From Candidatus Heimdallarchaeota archaeon (GTDB lineage Archaea; Asgardarchaeota; Heimdallarchaeia; Heimdallarchaeales; Heimdallarchaeaceae): a stretch of 64,000 bases of DNA. Under the pieces are notes generated by a model. That model saw nothing but the letters and a program-made list of their open reading frames with translations, was not told the origin of the DNA and searched no databases. Positions 44,048 through 52,742 of the stretch are shown in pieces (positions within the stretch are counted from its first letter, which is position 1; each line of letters opens with the position of its first letter). A program made the position numbers and the translations under genes. The stretch is taken from positions 1-64,000 of the forward strand of contig JAUVXV010000007.1 in the NCBI GenBank assembly GCA_030603365.1. Direction: 5' to 3'.

Positions 44048-44864
44048 CTCTGGAGATACTGTTGTCTTTGAATGTAGAGATGCTTTCAATCAAACTATTC
44101 AAAAACCTGAAGACCTTCCTATCAATTTTGATATGGAAAAAATTAATCCCGCAACAGGTCCTGTGTATGTAAATGATGCTGAATCAGGAGATACCCTAGA
44201 GGTTCATATCCTAAAATTGGATGTAGCTGATCAAGGATCTTGTTGTATTATTCCGAACTTTGGTTTTCTCGCTAAAGAATTTACAGAGCCTTGGACAAGA
44301 ATAATTCCTATAAAAGATGGTTACGCTGAATTCAGTGATAAGGTAAAGATTCCAATTGATCCTTTTCCAGGTACTATAATTGTTGCTCCTTCTAAGGTAA
44401 CTCATAATCATGGAACTCTCATTCCCAAAGAATATGGTGGGAACATGGATTCAAGAGCTTGCACAGCTGGAACAATAGTCTATCTCCCAATATTTGTTGA
44501 AGGTGCATTGTTTGGTGTAGGAGATGTTCATGCGGTTCAAGGAGATGGAGAAGTGTGCGGAACAGCTGTAGAGATAGATGCAGATGTAACAATCAAATTA
44601 GTCGTAAATAAACAAAAGAAAATAAAGCGACCCCAATATGAAACTGACGAGTTCTTCATGACTACTGCTTGGGGAGAAACAACTGACGAAGCATGTAAGA
44701 TAGCTTTGAGAGATATGATTGAGTGGATTGTAGAAGAAAAGGGATTAACTCGAGAAGAAGCTTATGCTTTATGTAGCTGTGTAGTTGATATGAGAATCAG
44801 TCAACTAGTTGATATAACTCCTGGTGTTCGTGCCGTTATATCTAAAACCGTATTTGTTGATTAA
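43962..44864 (+). CDS. Acetamidase/formamidase family protein
   Basis: A 300-residue enzyme of the FmdA/AmdA family, which hydrolyses short amides to carboxylate and ammonia. Family-like parts are FKADPENPAVLKINSGDTVV near the start, NPATGPVYVNDAESGDTLEV (the N.. TGP..V. GA..GD motif), VTHNHGT, GGNMDSRACTAGTIVYLP, and VGDVHAVQGDGEVCGTAVE (G.H..QG.GE). Length and order match. The first in-frame codon is a TTG at 43929, but the ATG at 43962 fits the family N-terminus. It overlaps the C-terminal end of the NosD-like gene by 86 bases. It is followed 11 bases later by an APH-type kinase gene, so both may be one operon. Confidence 0.88.
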   Translation: MTDGKVHRISMKDVVFKADPENPAVLKINSGDTVVFECRDAFNQTIQKPEDLPINFDMEKINPATGPVYVNDAESGDTLEVHILKLDVADQGSCCIIPNFGFLAKEFTEPWTRIIPIKDGYAEFSDKVKIPIDPFPGTIIVAPSKVTHNHGTLIPKEYGGNMDSRACTAGTIVYLPIFVEGALFGVGDVHAVQGDGEVCGTAVEIDADVTIKLVVNKQKKIKRPQYETDEFFMTTAWGETTDEACKIALRDMIEWIVEEKGLTREEAYALCSCVVDMRISQLVDITPGVRAVISKTVFVD

Positions 44865-44875
44865 GAGCTAAGATT

Positions 44876-45931
44876 ATGTCTAATTTAAAAGTGGAATTAT
44901 CTGAAGATTTAGTAAAAGATGTGTTTACTAATTACTATAATTTAGGTGAGATAACCTATGTTACAGATCTTGAATCAGGGCATGAGAGTGATAATGTTAA
45001 AGTAACCACTTCTACTGGTGATTATGTTCTCAAACTTCTTTTTCATGAACTAGATATTATTGAAGACAAAATGAATCTAAGTGAAATACTATCTTCATTT
45101 GGTGTTAAAATTCCCATTCCAATACGAACTAAAACAAATGGATGGGTTGTAAACTATGATGAGAACAATCTACTTGTTGTTCACACATTTATACCTGGTG
45201 AGTCTATCTATAGAGATGATAAGGAAGAAATGTATAGCAATATGAAATGGTTTGGAAAACAATTTGGAATATTTCATTACAATTCTAAAAAAATACCTCT
45301 GGAAATAATACAACAACGAGTAAAAAACAAAAAACTATATGAGCTGTCTCTCCCTCCAGGGGAATGGATAGGCGAACAATATAACAATTCAGAAACTATT
45401 TTACCGGAACATGAAAAAAACAATAGAATATTAGAGCTTTTTGAAGAATTCATTCAAAAATCTCAAGAGTTGAAATTAGCTAACTTATCAACAGGTATAA
45501 TCCATGGTGATCTCTTTCCAGGAAACTTCTTGATGGAAAATGGCAAACTTACAGGTATTATTGATTTTGGAGGAGCTAATTTCTACTACTTGATGGCTGA
45601 TTTGGGAACATGGGTGTTGTATACTACTCTTTATGATCTTGAGGTGAAAGAGAGATTCCAAGATTTCATAATTCCATATCTTGAGTATTCCAAAGTCTCT
45701 GTTGATGAGCTAAAAACTATAACTTTTTTCTTTAGAGCAAGAGCTTTTGTTCAATATTTCTACTTTGCTTATCGGATTAATAATAATATCACACAAGGAA
45801 ATTTTGAGGAAATTGGAGAAGACAATTGGAAGGGTTTTACAGATGGGATTTTTCTTGTAGAAGCTGCAACTGATTTAGTTGACAATTACTTCTATGATGT
45901 AGCAATTCAAGCTATAAATGAACACCAATGA
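44876..45931 (+). CDS. Aminoglycoside/homoserine-kinase-type phosphotransferase
   Basis: A 351-residue protein of the APH (choline/homoserine kinase-like) superfamily. Features: the N-lobe TSTGDYVLKLLFHE with the ATP-binding Lys, the Brenner motif IIHGDLFPGNFLME (catalytic Asp and Asn) and ITGIIDFGGANF-type metal motif (here TGIIDFGGANFYYLMADL). The pattern is like ThrB-type homoserine kinase and small-alcohol kinases. The substrate cannot be fixed. It lies 11 bases after the acetamidase gene and 57 bases before a GNAT gene on the same strand; the three may form a small operon for amide or amino-compound metabolism (inference). Confidence 0.83.
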   Translation: MSNLKVELSEDLVKDVFTNYYNLGEITYVTDLESGHESDNVKVTTSTGDYVLKLLFHELDIIEDKMNLSEILSSFGVKIPIPIRTKTNGWVVNYDENNLLVVHTFIPGESIYRDDKEEMYSNMKWFGKQFGIFHYNSKKIPLEIIQQRVKNKKLYELSLPPGEWIGEQYNNSETILPEHEKNNRILELFEEFIQKSQELKLANLSTGIIHGDLFPGNFLMENGKLTGIIDFGGANFYYLMADLGTWVLYTTLYDLEVKERFQDFIIPYLEYSKVSVDELKTITFFFRARAFVQYFYFAYRINNNITQGNFEEIGEDNWKGFTDGIFLVEAATDLVDNYFYDVAIQAINEHQ

Positions 45932-45988
45932 TTTCTCTTTTGTCAGAAATCTTTTTAATTTCTGTGAGAATCTTTTAAGGATGATTAT

Positions 45989-46816
45989 ATGACAAATAAA
46001 GAAAAAGAAATTCTAGATGCAATCGAGTATTCAATGTTTATGTATCCCGGAATTGAAGGAGTTTTAGATGAATACAAACATGATTCGATTAAGGGTTATG
46101 TTTGTCCTGCAGTAGATTATGAGGAATACAACCGTGTTGGAATGTCTCGTTTAACAGAGGAACAAACAGAGGAAGCAATTAAAGAGGTTTTATCTCATTA
46201 CAAATCATTAGGACTTACATCAGTAGGATGGCTCCTATCCCCTCAGTCACAACCTAGCAATCTTGAAAAGAGATTAGTAGATTCTGGATTCAAAAAAGAA
46301 ATACCTATACTGGGTATGGTTAGATCAACAGCAGAGAAACTAGAAATCAATATGACTGATGAATTTGAAATAAAAAAATACGAAGAGGAAGAAGCGATAA
46401 AACTGTTGAAAAATCCTGAAATTCAATATGTCTATGAAAAAGCATATGGGACTCCTGAAGGTGCTTCTCAAATAATGAATTATGTAGGAGATATGTTTAG
46501 AGATATTAATTATACAATTTATGTTGCTCATGATAAAAAAACAGATAAACCAGTAGCATTTGGAGCTATTTCATATGTTCCCAATACCAACTGTGCAGTG
46601 CTAAATGGAGCTGCTACTCTTCCAGAGTATAGAAAAAGAGGAATCTATTCAACACTATTGCAATTGAGATATGATCAAGCTAAAAATGATGGAATTGAAC
46701 ACCTATTAATTCAAGCTAAGGAAGAAACATCTGCTCCTATTGCCGCTAAAAACGGTTTTGAGAAAGTTTGTGAAATACCTATGTATGTATGGAGAGCAGA
46801 GAAAACTGAGCAATAA
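45989..46816 (+). CDS. GNAT family N-acetyltransferase
   Basis: A 275-residue protein with a C-terminal GNAT domain (residues ~120-270): PVAFGAISYVPNTNCAVLNG followed by AATLPEYRKRGIYSTLLQLR, where RKRGIY is the acetyl-CoA-binding Q/R-x-x-G motif, and SAPIAAKNGFEKV near the end. The N-terminal ~115 residues form a degenerate second domain (EAIKEVLSHYKSLGLTSVGW). Substrate unknown. Start ATG at 45989 with a moderate AAGGATGA run upstream. After the stop is a long T-run (46822-46830), which may end the transcript. Confidence 0.8.
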   Translation: MTNKEKEILDAIEYSMFMYPGIEGVLDEYKHDSIKGYVCPAVDYEEYNRVGMSRLTEEQTEEAIKEVLSHYKSLGLTSVGWLLSPQSQPSNLEKRLVDSGFKKEIPILGMVRSTAEKLEINMTDEFEIKKYEEEEAIKLLKNPEIQYVYEKAYGTPEGASQIMNYVGDMFRDINYTIYVAHDKKTDKPVAFGAISYVPNTNCAVLNGAATLPEYRKRGIYSTLLQLRYDQAKNDGIEHLLIQAKEETSAPIAAKNGFEKVCEIPMYVWRAEKTEQ

Positions 46817-46878
46817 CACTTTTTTTTTCTATTTTTATCGATTGAAGCTCTAAAAAAATGATGTAAAAGTTCACTTTG

Positions 46879-47904
46879 CTATCTGATCAATTTTAGACCC
46901 AATAAGTGCACTGTCTCAATAATAGTGAAGTCATAGTCTAAGCACACAGTTTTTTGATCTTCATCGGAAGTTCTAAGTTCTACAATTGTGTTTTGCTTAA
47001 ATGTAAAATTATTCTTAACATAGATGAGACCATAAGTCAACAGAGGTTTGGTTAATAATTCTCTATGATCTGGATCAAGCATTAATTCGACTCTATGAGG
47101 AGAACCTTCTTTACGTGCAAGATATACATAGAGTGTTCCAATAAGGGCATCTTCACGATGGATAGTCCATTGACTGATTTTCATCTTAATGAAGAGTTTG
47201 ACTAAAGGGCGGATCAACCTAATTAATAATGGCTTATGATATTTCTTCTTGCTAATAGGTTGGAAAATTTGAGTTTCCTCAGGAGTAGATCTAATATCCA
47301 ATTCATAACGACTTTGATTAGTTTTTTTGTTTCTCTTTAGTTCTCCAAAATCATATCCTTTTGGTAAGATTATTGGAACAATTGAAGATAATTTTTCGTG
47401 CTCCAATTTGTATCTCGAAACACTATCATAATGAACAAATTCGAGACTTTTATACAAGTTGTATGCTGGCCTATTTATATCCTTAACTTCTAGAACACAT
47501 AGTTTAGCTCCTAATTCCTTTGCATGATCAACTGCTAGTGTAACAAGTTTTCTAGCTAGTCCTTTTCTTCGATAATCTGGATGAGTTGCAACCATTGATA
47601 TTTCCCAATGATAGATACTATAACTAAGATTAACTGAAGCTATGATTCGTCCCTCAGAATTTTCAATTACAAAACCATCTAAAGTGTGTTTGAAATCTTT
47701 ATTGAATAAACCCATAATCTTGAAGAATGGTAGTAGTGATTTATATTCATCAAAAACATTTTTCATTTCCAATCCTTTAGATTCTAGTTCTTCCTCAAAA
47801 ACTAATTCGAGTAGCTCTGAAACCTTCTCATGGTCTTCTTCGAAATCCCAAGTTCGTAAAGTTAGTTCCTCATCATCGATTTCTAGCTTTTCTTCATAAG
47901 ACAT
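46879..47904 (-). CDS. GNAT family N-acetyltransferase, two-domain
   Basis: A 341-residue protein. Residues ~15-165 are a clear GNAT domain: RIIASVNLSYSIYHWEISMV, ATHPDYRRKGLARKLVTLAV (with RRKGLA), LCVLEVKDINRPAYNLYKSL and EFVHYDS. Residues ~190-341 look like a second, degenerate GNAT-like domain (RVELMLDPDHRELLTKPLLT) of the type found in two-domain acetyltransferases. The substrate is unknown. It converges with the previous GNAT gene; the 62 bases between them hold T-runs. Start is ATG at 47904. Confidence 0.8.
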   Translation of the reverse strand: MSYEEKLEIDDEELTLRTWDFEEDHEKVSELLELVFEEELESKGLEMKNVFDEYKSLLPFFKIMGLFNKDFKHTLDGFVIENSEGRIIASVNLSYSIYHWEISMVATHPDYRRKGLARKLVTLAVDHAKELGAKLCVLEVKDINRPAYNLYKSLEFVHYDSVSRYKLEHEKLSSIVPIILPKGYDFGELKRNKKTNQSRYELDIRSTPEETQIFQPISKKKYHKPLLIRLIRPLVKLFIKMKISQWTIHREDALIGTLYVYLARKEGSPHRVELMLDPDHRELLTKPLLTYGLIYVKNNFTFKQNTIVELRTSDEDQKTVCLDYDFTIIETVHLLGLKLIR

Positions 47905-48036
47905 ATTTACACCTTGAAATACTATAACTACGTTATCTCTGAACAGGCACTATTAAGTTGTTTTACTACCAATCAGTTTAATTTTAATACAAAATAGTAA
48001 ATAGTTTGAATCTTCTAGCTTACTGATAGAAGTAAC

Positions 48037-48047
48037 AGTTTTATACT
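48037..48047 (+). promoter_or_regulatory. TATA-like box for the acyltransferase-like gene
   Basis: AGTTTTATACT lies about 25 bases before the ATG at 48067, the standard archaeal TATA distance, so the mRNA is expected to be leaderless. Confidence 0.5.
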
Positions 48048-48066
48048 ATTTCAGAAAAGAACTATC

Positions 48067-49650
48067 ATGGCTGAGAGAATCATCTCCTTTGATATCCTTA
48101 GAGGTTGGGCTATACTAGGCAACTTACTGGTACATACTTTTATGATAGTAAGTCAGATACAAGGTCAAGCTGAATCAAGTCCAGGTGATTTAACCTTAAT
48201 TGGTTTTATCATAATGGGTCTAATAGTCGTTTTTGGTCATTGGAGAGGATTGTTCTTACTTATCAGTGCAGCAGTTCATATGCTTATGATGCAAATGAAG
48301 TACAAACGTGGTGTTAGAAGAGGAGTGATTCTTGTTCAAGAATTAATGAAAGGATTTCTTCTATGGCTTTGGTCAATGTTCTTCTATGTATTTCTAGCCC
48401 AATGGGGACCTTCCAAAGCATGGGCTGAACAGAGAGGTGTTAATATACAATGGGAGAATATCTATCATGCAGACCAATTTGCTAATATTGCTTGGGCTAT
48501 AATGATTTCTGCAGTAATTTATTTCATATTGACATCTCATGAAAAACTCAGAAAGCCATTAGTTATGTCAGCTGTTTTTGCAGTTGTTGGACTCTTATTT
48601 GTTTTCCCAGCTCCAATTATTCATGAAGCTGCAAGAGATTTCTGGATGGTAGATCTACATGAAAATATACCATCCCAATATACAGGATTCTTTGGAGCAT
48701 TAAATTATAACGGGTGGAAGGGATATTTTGATAATATCGGATTTACGGGTACGTGGGACTATGTAGTTCGATATAGAGGAGGGCATCTAAGTTATATAGG
48801 AGAGAAAGGATGGTGGGATTATATTCTAAGAATGATTGGAAACCAGTTTAATGCTCGAGAATCTCCTCTTCTTCCACATTTTGCTTATAGTGCTGTAGGT
48901 TCAATTTTGGGTATATACATTTCTCAAGATAAGAAACCTGACAAGAAAAAATTCCTTTCTTGGGGTTACGGACTTGCAGGAGGAAGCATCGCATTTGGAG
49001 CGTTTTGGTTATTTGCTGTTAGTAAGATTCCTGAAGATCCATTCATGCTTGTAGATTTTCATATTCATCCAACTTGGTTTGTCTTCGTGACAATTGGAAT
49101 GTTACTATTTGTTATACTAGGTTTACTGCATGGTCATGAGTTTAGCAGAAAGGTTAATTGGAAAAGAAGACTAAAGTGGTCTCGATTCAGCAGACGAGTG
49201 GGGTTTCTATCTCTCTCAGTTTATTCTTTTGCTTCAATTCAAGCAGTTTTTAGAGTAATATATGGAAGTATTTTTCCAAATCAAGGATTTAGGACAGCTT
49301 TTGGACTCAATCTAGGATTTACTATTCTGTTGATAGCAACTGAATTTGTATTTTGGTTTGGAATTTTATGGTTATGGGAGAAATGGCATTTCAATTTATC
49401 AGGGGAATGGTTATTTGCACTCATACTCAAACGACCTTCTCAGAGAAAACAAGAAAATAAACCTAAACTATTTGGAGATTTTCTAGATGTGAAAGGAAGA
49501 GTAATTGAAGTCACTCCTATTCATTGGGTAGATCCTTTACTAACTGAAGAAAGAGAAGAAATAGGAAAAATCAGAGCAACAATTCACAAAATAAAGTTCA
49601 AGAAGAACAATGTAACATCATCTACAGCTACCGCGAGTCAGAATACTTAA
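48067..49650 (+). CDS. Multi-TM acyltransferase-like membrane protein (DUF418/YeiB-like)
   Basis: A 527-residue membrane protein with about 10 to 11 spans. It begins RIISFDILRGWAILGNLLVH, matching the R-x-x-xx-D-x-L-R-G-xAxxGI...H opening of the acyltransferase-3/YeiB/HGSNAT superfamily, where the Arg, Asp and His are conserved. A long outer loop (residues ~205-275) rich in Trp, Gly and Tyr (GGHLSYIGEKGWWDYILRMI) follows span 4 or 5. The C-terminal ~80 residues are cytoplasmic and charged. It might move acetyl or acyl groups onto a surface sugar or lipid. It precedes the solute-binding protein gene by 32 bases on the same strand, so they may be co-transcribed. Confidence 0.68.
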   Translation: MAERIISFDILRGWAILGNLLVHTFMIVSQIQGQAESSPGDLTLIGFIIMGLIVVFGHWRGLFLLISAAVHMLMMQMKYKRGVRRGVILVQELMKGFLLWLWSMFFYVFLAQWGPSKAWAEQRGVNIQWENIYHADQFANIAWAIMISAVIYFILTSHEKLRKPLVMSAVFAVVGLLFVFPAPIIHEAARDFWMVDLHENIPSQYTGFFGALNYNGWKGYFDNIGFTGTWDYVVRYRGGHLSYIGEKGWWDYILRMIGNQFNARESPLLPHFAYSAVGSILGIYISQDKKPDKKKFLSWGYGLAGGSIAFGAFWLFAVSKIPEDPFMLVDFHIHPTWFVFVTIGMLLFVILGLLHGHEFSRKVNWKRRLKWSRFSRRVGFLSLSVYSFASIQAVFRVIYGSIFPNQGFRTAFGLNLGFTILLIATEFVFWFGILWLWEKWHFNLSGEWLFALILKRPSQRKQENKPKLFGDFLDVKGRVIEVTPIHWVDPLLTEEREEIGKIRATIHKIKFKKNNVTSSTATASQNT

Positions 49651-49682
49651 AAAGAATCTTACTTACTTAGTAATTGAAATAA

Positions 49683-51224
49683 ATGAAGAAGAAGGTAAGA
49701 AGTTACCTCATTATTTTTCTACTCATAACTGTTCTTTTCCTTTCATTTTCTATCAAAGAAAAAACAACTGGCAGAGTTTTTCTACCAGATGATGAATTGA
49801 ATAGTATTACTCTAACTATTTTAACCAGACATGATATAACTATCACAAGTGAGTTTACTTCCAGATTTCTAGCAACACCTGAAGCAATTGCTTTAGACAT
49901 TACAGCATTAGACTTTAGATATGCAACTACAGATGATGGTTGGAAAAAACTTCTCGAAGATCCTTCAAAATCTGTTGACCTTGCATGGGGAGGAGGTCCT
50001 GCTGTATTCACTAAAATGGATGATTTAGGACTACTTTATCACATTAATTCAGTAGCAGATGCCGAATTATTTACAGCTATTAATGAAAGTGTTCCTAACA
50101 CTTTAGCTGGTTCTTTAATGAAAAGCTTCAGTGACACTGGTGATATAATCTGGGCTGCTAATACTATATCTTCTTTTGGTTTTACAGTCAATCATGACTA
50201 CTTAGACACATATGGTCTACCTATTCCACAAACTTGGGAAGAACTTGCTAGTCCAGTTTATTACATAGATAATAGTGAAAAAGCAATTGCTATGGGTGAT
50301 CCACCTTTGACAACTTCTAACACTAGAATTTACCAAATCATTCTTCAGGCATTTGGTTGGGAAGATGGATGGCAGATACTAACCAGAATGGGTGCTAATG
50401 CAGGTATTTATCCTGGATCTGTTGATACCAGAGCTGCTGTAGTCTCAGGAGAAGTCGGTATAGCAATGACTATAGATTTCTATGGCGTGATAGCTCATCG
50501 AGAGAACCCCAATTGCGAGTATATCATTCCTGAAGGTCAATCAATGATTAGCGGAGACCCAATCGCAATGGGAATCAATGTTGACCACTATGATGCTGCA
50601 GCAGCTTTCATGAAGTTTGTTTTTTCTCCTGAAGGTCAAACTGCATGGATGGTTCCAGGTCTAGACCGTCTTCCAGTCAATGAATCTGCTTTTCATACTC
50701 CTGAAGGTTCAACTTATATTGAATTATATGAGCTTTATAATCAAACATTATTGAATTATGGAATAATGTTTGACGAAACTCTTGCAGTAGCTAACTTAGA
50801 CACAACAATTTATTATTTCCATAATACAATTCAACAAAAACATACTTTATTGAGATCAGCATGGGGAGAGATGGTAACTCAATTTCGCGATGGAAATATT
50901 AGTGCTACAGAGTTCATCAGCTTGGTGGATATTCTTGGATTTCCGGGTATGACATTACAAGAATCTATTGATTGGAATACTCAGTATCAGTCTGATCCAA
51001 CGTTTGCGGCAGAAAAAGATTCAGGATGGAGAATTTATGCAGAAACACAATATAATACTATACTCGATTATTTCATAGTTGAAACACCCACTCCAACACC
51101 AACGCCAACACCAACGCCAACGCCAACAGAAACTGAAACTACTCCACCTACAACTATAGTGACGATTGGCATACTCATGAGTGTAATTTCATTATTCATT
51201 ATAAGAAAGAAACAGAAAAAATAA
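49683..51224 (+). CDS. ABC-type substrate-binding protein (family 1-like), anchored by a Pro-Thr stalk
   Basis: A 513-residue protein: a signal peptide (residues ~1-25, SYLIIFLLITVLFLSF), a periplasmic-binding fold similar to iron(III)/thiamine-type binding proteins (LDLAWGGGPAVFTKMDD-like segment here VDLAWGGGPAVFTKMDDLGL; NHDYLDTYGLPIPQTWEELA; FMKFVFSPEGQTAWMVPGL), then a Pro-Thr stalk (PTPTPTPTPTPT) and a C-terminal membrane span with basic tail (IGILMSVISLFIIRKKQKK). The stalk is coded by a short CCAACN repeat. This domain order is usual for archaeal binding proteins. No permease or ATPase gene is adjacent, so the ABC transporter partner is elsewhere. The substrate is unknown. A clear terminator follows the stop. 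Confidence 0.82.
   Translation: MKKKVRSYLIIFLLITVLFLSFSIKEKTTGRVFLPDDELNSITLTILTRHDITITSEFTSRFLATPEAIALDITALDFRYATTDDGWKKLLEDPSKSVDLAWGGGPAVFTKMDDLGLLYHINSVADAELFTAINESVPNTLAGSLMKSFSDTGDIIWAANTISSFGFTVNHDYLDTYGLPIPQTWEELASPVYYIDNSEKAIAMGDPPLTTSNTRIYQIILQAFGWEDGWQILTRMGANAGIYPGSVDTRAAVVSGEVGIAMTIDFYGVIAHRENPNCEYIIPEGQSMISGDPIAMGINVDHYDAAAAFMKFVFSPEGQTAWMVPGLDRLPVNESAFHTPEGSTYIELYELYNQTLLNYGIMFDETLAVANLDTTIYYFHNTIQQKHTLLRSAWGEMVTQFRDGNISATEFISLVDILGFPGMTLQESIDWNTQYQSDPTFAAEKDSGWRIYAETQYNTILDYFIVETPTPTPTPTPTPTPTETETTPPTTIVTIGILMSVISLFIIRKKQKK
51084..51128 (+). repeat. CCAACN microsatellite coding for the Pro-Thr stalk
   Basis: About seven tandem copies of a six-base unit (CCAACA or CCAACG) code for alternating Pro and Thr between the binding domain and the membrane anchor. 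In-frame slippage here would change stalk length without breaking the gene. Confidence 0.7.
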
Positions 51225-51227
51225 TTG

Positions 51228-51250
51228 GGACTAATACTAGTCCTTTTTTT
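51228..51250 (+). terminator. Terminator after the solute-binding protein gene
   Basis: GGACTA and TAGTCC form a perfect six-base stem with loop ATAC, followed by a run of seven T, directly after the stop codon at 51224. The convergent gene ends at 51268. Confidence 0.65.
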
Positions 51251-51267
51251 ATTGATTCAAAAAGCAA

Positions 51268-52488
51268 CTATTTCTTATTAATCACTTTTTGATAACAACT
51301 TTGGCAATAGATAGGTTTGCTAGTAGTTGGTTTGAAGGGAATAATAACCTCTGATTTACAGTCTCTACAAATTGTTGTATGCATTCTTTTGTTTGACCTA
51401 TATGGTCCTTTTCTGTCACCAAATCTCTCTACTGGTTTTTCATTTTTAGTTGTCTCAAAAGTAGCTTCATTTCGACTACTTTCTACCAGTCTTCTTCTAG
51501 GTCTTTGAGGTTTATCGGTTGATCTTCTTCTTGATTGTTCAGAACCACTATCTCTAGGTTTGTGATCTTGGAAACAATCTCTACAATAAACAGGTTTGAC
51601 TCCAGTAGGTTTGAAAGGTAAGGTTGTTTCCTTATTACAGTCACTACAAACAGCTTTGAATTCTTGTCTGGGTCTACCTTCAGAACGACTGCTTGATCTA
51701 TCATCATACCTTCTTCGTGATCCGTCAGATGAACGATAGTCTTGTCTTCCTCTCGAACGATCAGTTGGTCTTCTTCTTCGATCAGAATCTGTATCTCTAG
51801 GTTTGTGATCTTGGAAACAATCTCTACAATAAACAGGTTTGACTCCAGTAGGTTTGAAAGGTAAGGTTGTTTCTTTATTACAGGCACTACAAACAGCTTT
51901 GAATTCTTGTCTGGGTCCATCTCTAGAACGGCTACTTGATCTATCATCATACCTTCTTTGTGGTCTATCAGATGATCTTCTTCTTGGTCCGTCAGATCCT
52001 CTATCTCTAGGTTTGTGATCTTGGAAACAGTCTCTGCAATAAACAGGTTTGGATCCCGAAGGTTTGAAAGGTAAGGTTGTTTCTTTGTTACAAGAACTAC
52101 ATACAGCTTTGAATTCTTGTCTGGGTCCATCTCCAGAACGACTACTAGAACGACTACCTGATCTACTGTCAGATCTTCTATTTGGTCTATCTGTTGAACG
52201 GTAATTTGATCTACCATCCGAACGACTGCTTGATCTATCACCATACCTTCTTTGTGATCTGTCACTTGAGCTACTTTCTGGTCTACCTCTTGGACGGTTG
52301 TTTGGTCTTCTTCTTCTAGGATTATCAATTCCTCGATCTCTAGTACTACTACTTGGTCTATTACCAGATCTATATTGAGGTTTGTCTCTGGCTTTAAAAT
52401 TATCATGAGTTTTGGAATGTGTTGAATTTACCTTCCTTTTGACAGATTTCTGACTACTTGAGCCTCCAGAAGCTCGATTACTTGACAT
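51268..52488 (-). CDS. Arg/Ser-rich disordered protein with four CxxC-x17-CxxC zinc ribbons
   Basis: A 406-residue protein. Most of it is low-complexity, rich in Arg, Ser, Asp and Gly (for example RSSSRSDGRSNYRSTDRPN), predicted disordered. Set in it are four zinc ribbons of the CxxC-x17-CxxC type: three near-identical ones starting FKAVCSSCNKETTLPFKP or FKAVCSACNKETTLPFKP, each ending PVYCRDCFQDHKPRD, and one divergent ribbon at the C-terminus (TICRDCKSEVIIPFKP ... YCQSC). The spacing of 17 between pairs is exact. The mix of SR/RG-like repeats and zinc ribbons suggests nucleic-acid binding, as in eukaryotic SR/RGG proteins, but that is inference. The second frame of the repeats is also open for 307 codons, an effect of composition. 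Start ATG at 52488. Confidence 0.78.
   Translation of the reverse strand: MSSNRASGGSSSQKSVKRKVNSTHSKTHDNFKARDKPQYRSGNRPSSSTRDRGIDNPRRRRPNNRPRGRPESSSSDRSQRRYGDRSSSRSDGRSNYRSTDRPNRRSDSRSGSRSSSRSGDGPRQEFKAVCSSCNKETTLPFKPSGSKPVYCRDCFQDHKPRDRGSDGPRRRSSDRPQRRYDDRSSSRSRDGPRQEFKAVCSACNKETTLPFKPTGVKPVYCRDCFQDHKPRDTDSDRRRRPTDRSRGRQDYRSSDGSRRRYDDRSSSRSEGRPRQEFKAVCSDCNKETTLPFKPTGVKPVYCRDCFQDHKPRDSGSEQSRRRSTDKPQRPRRRLVESSRNEATFETTKNEKPVERFGDRKGPYRSNKRMHTTICRDCKSEVIIPFKPTTSKPIYCQSCYQKVINKK
51552..52127 (-). repeat. Three near-identical ~124-base tandem-dispersed repeats inside the CxxC gene
   Basis: Copies lie at about 51552-51675, 51795-51917 and 52005-52127, each coding one zinc ribbon with its DHKPRD tail. 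They are almost identical at DNA level, including silent positions, while the spacers between them differ in length. This points to recent duplication or gene conversion. Confidence 0.75.
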
Positions 52489-52742
52489 GTTTTACACCTA
52501 TATACTTCATAGCACAGAGTATATTGGAATATTAGAAAGACCAGATTCCAGAAAGAAAGAGAATTCCTTTATGAACCTTAACTTGTTAATATCGCTAATA
52601 CTTTACTATACTAAGCTCAACCTTTAAAACGGCTATTTAAACCACACTATTCGCGTACTAATTATTGATTGTGATAGAAAATAATGCTAGAATAAAACGA
52701 AAATATGTTTATCTCAAATCTTGAGTAATCTCAAGTATTTTA

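Noticed and set aside
51317..51508. Plus-strand frame opposite the C-terminal zinc ribbon
   Set aside because: Shadow of the CxxC gene.
51483..52406. A 307-codon open frame on the same strand within the CxxC-repeat gene
   Set aside because: It is the shifted frame of a repetitive Arg/Ser/Asp-rich gene; its Val/Asp/Gln/Ile-rich product has no motif, and the repeat zinc ribbons are in the other frame.
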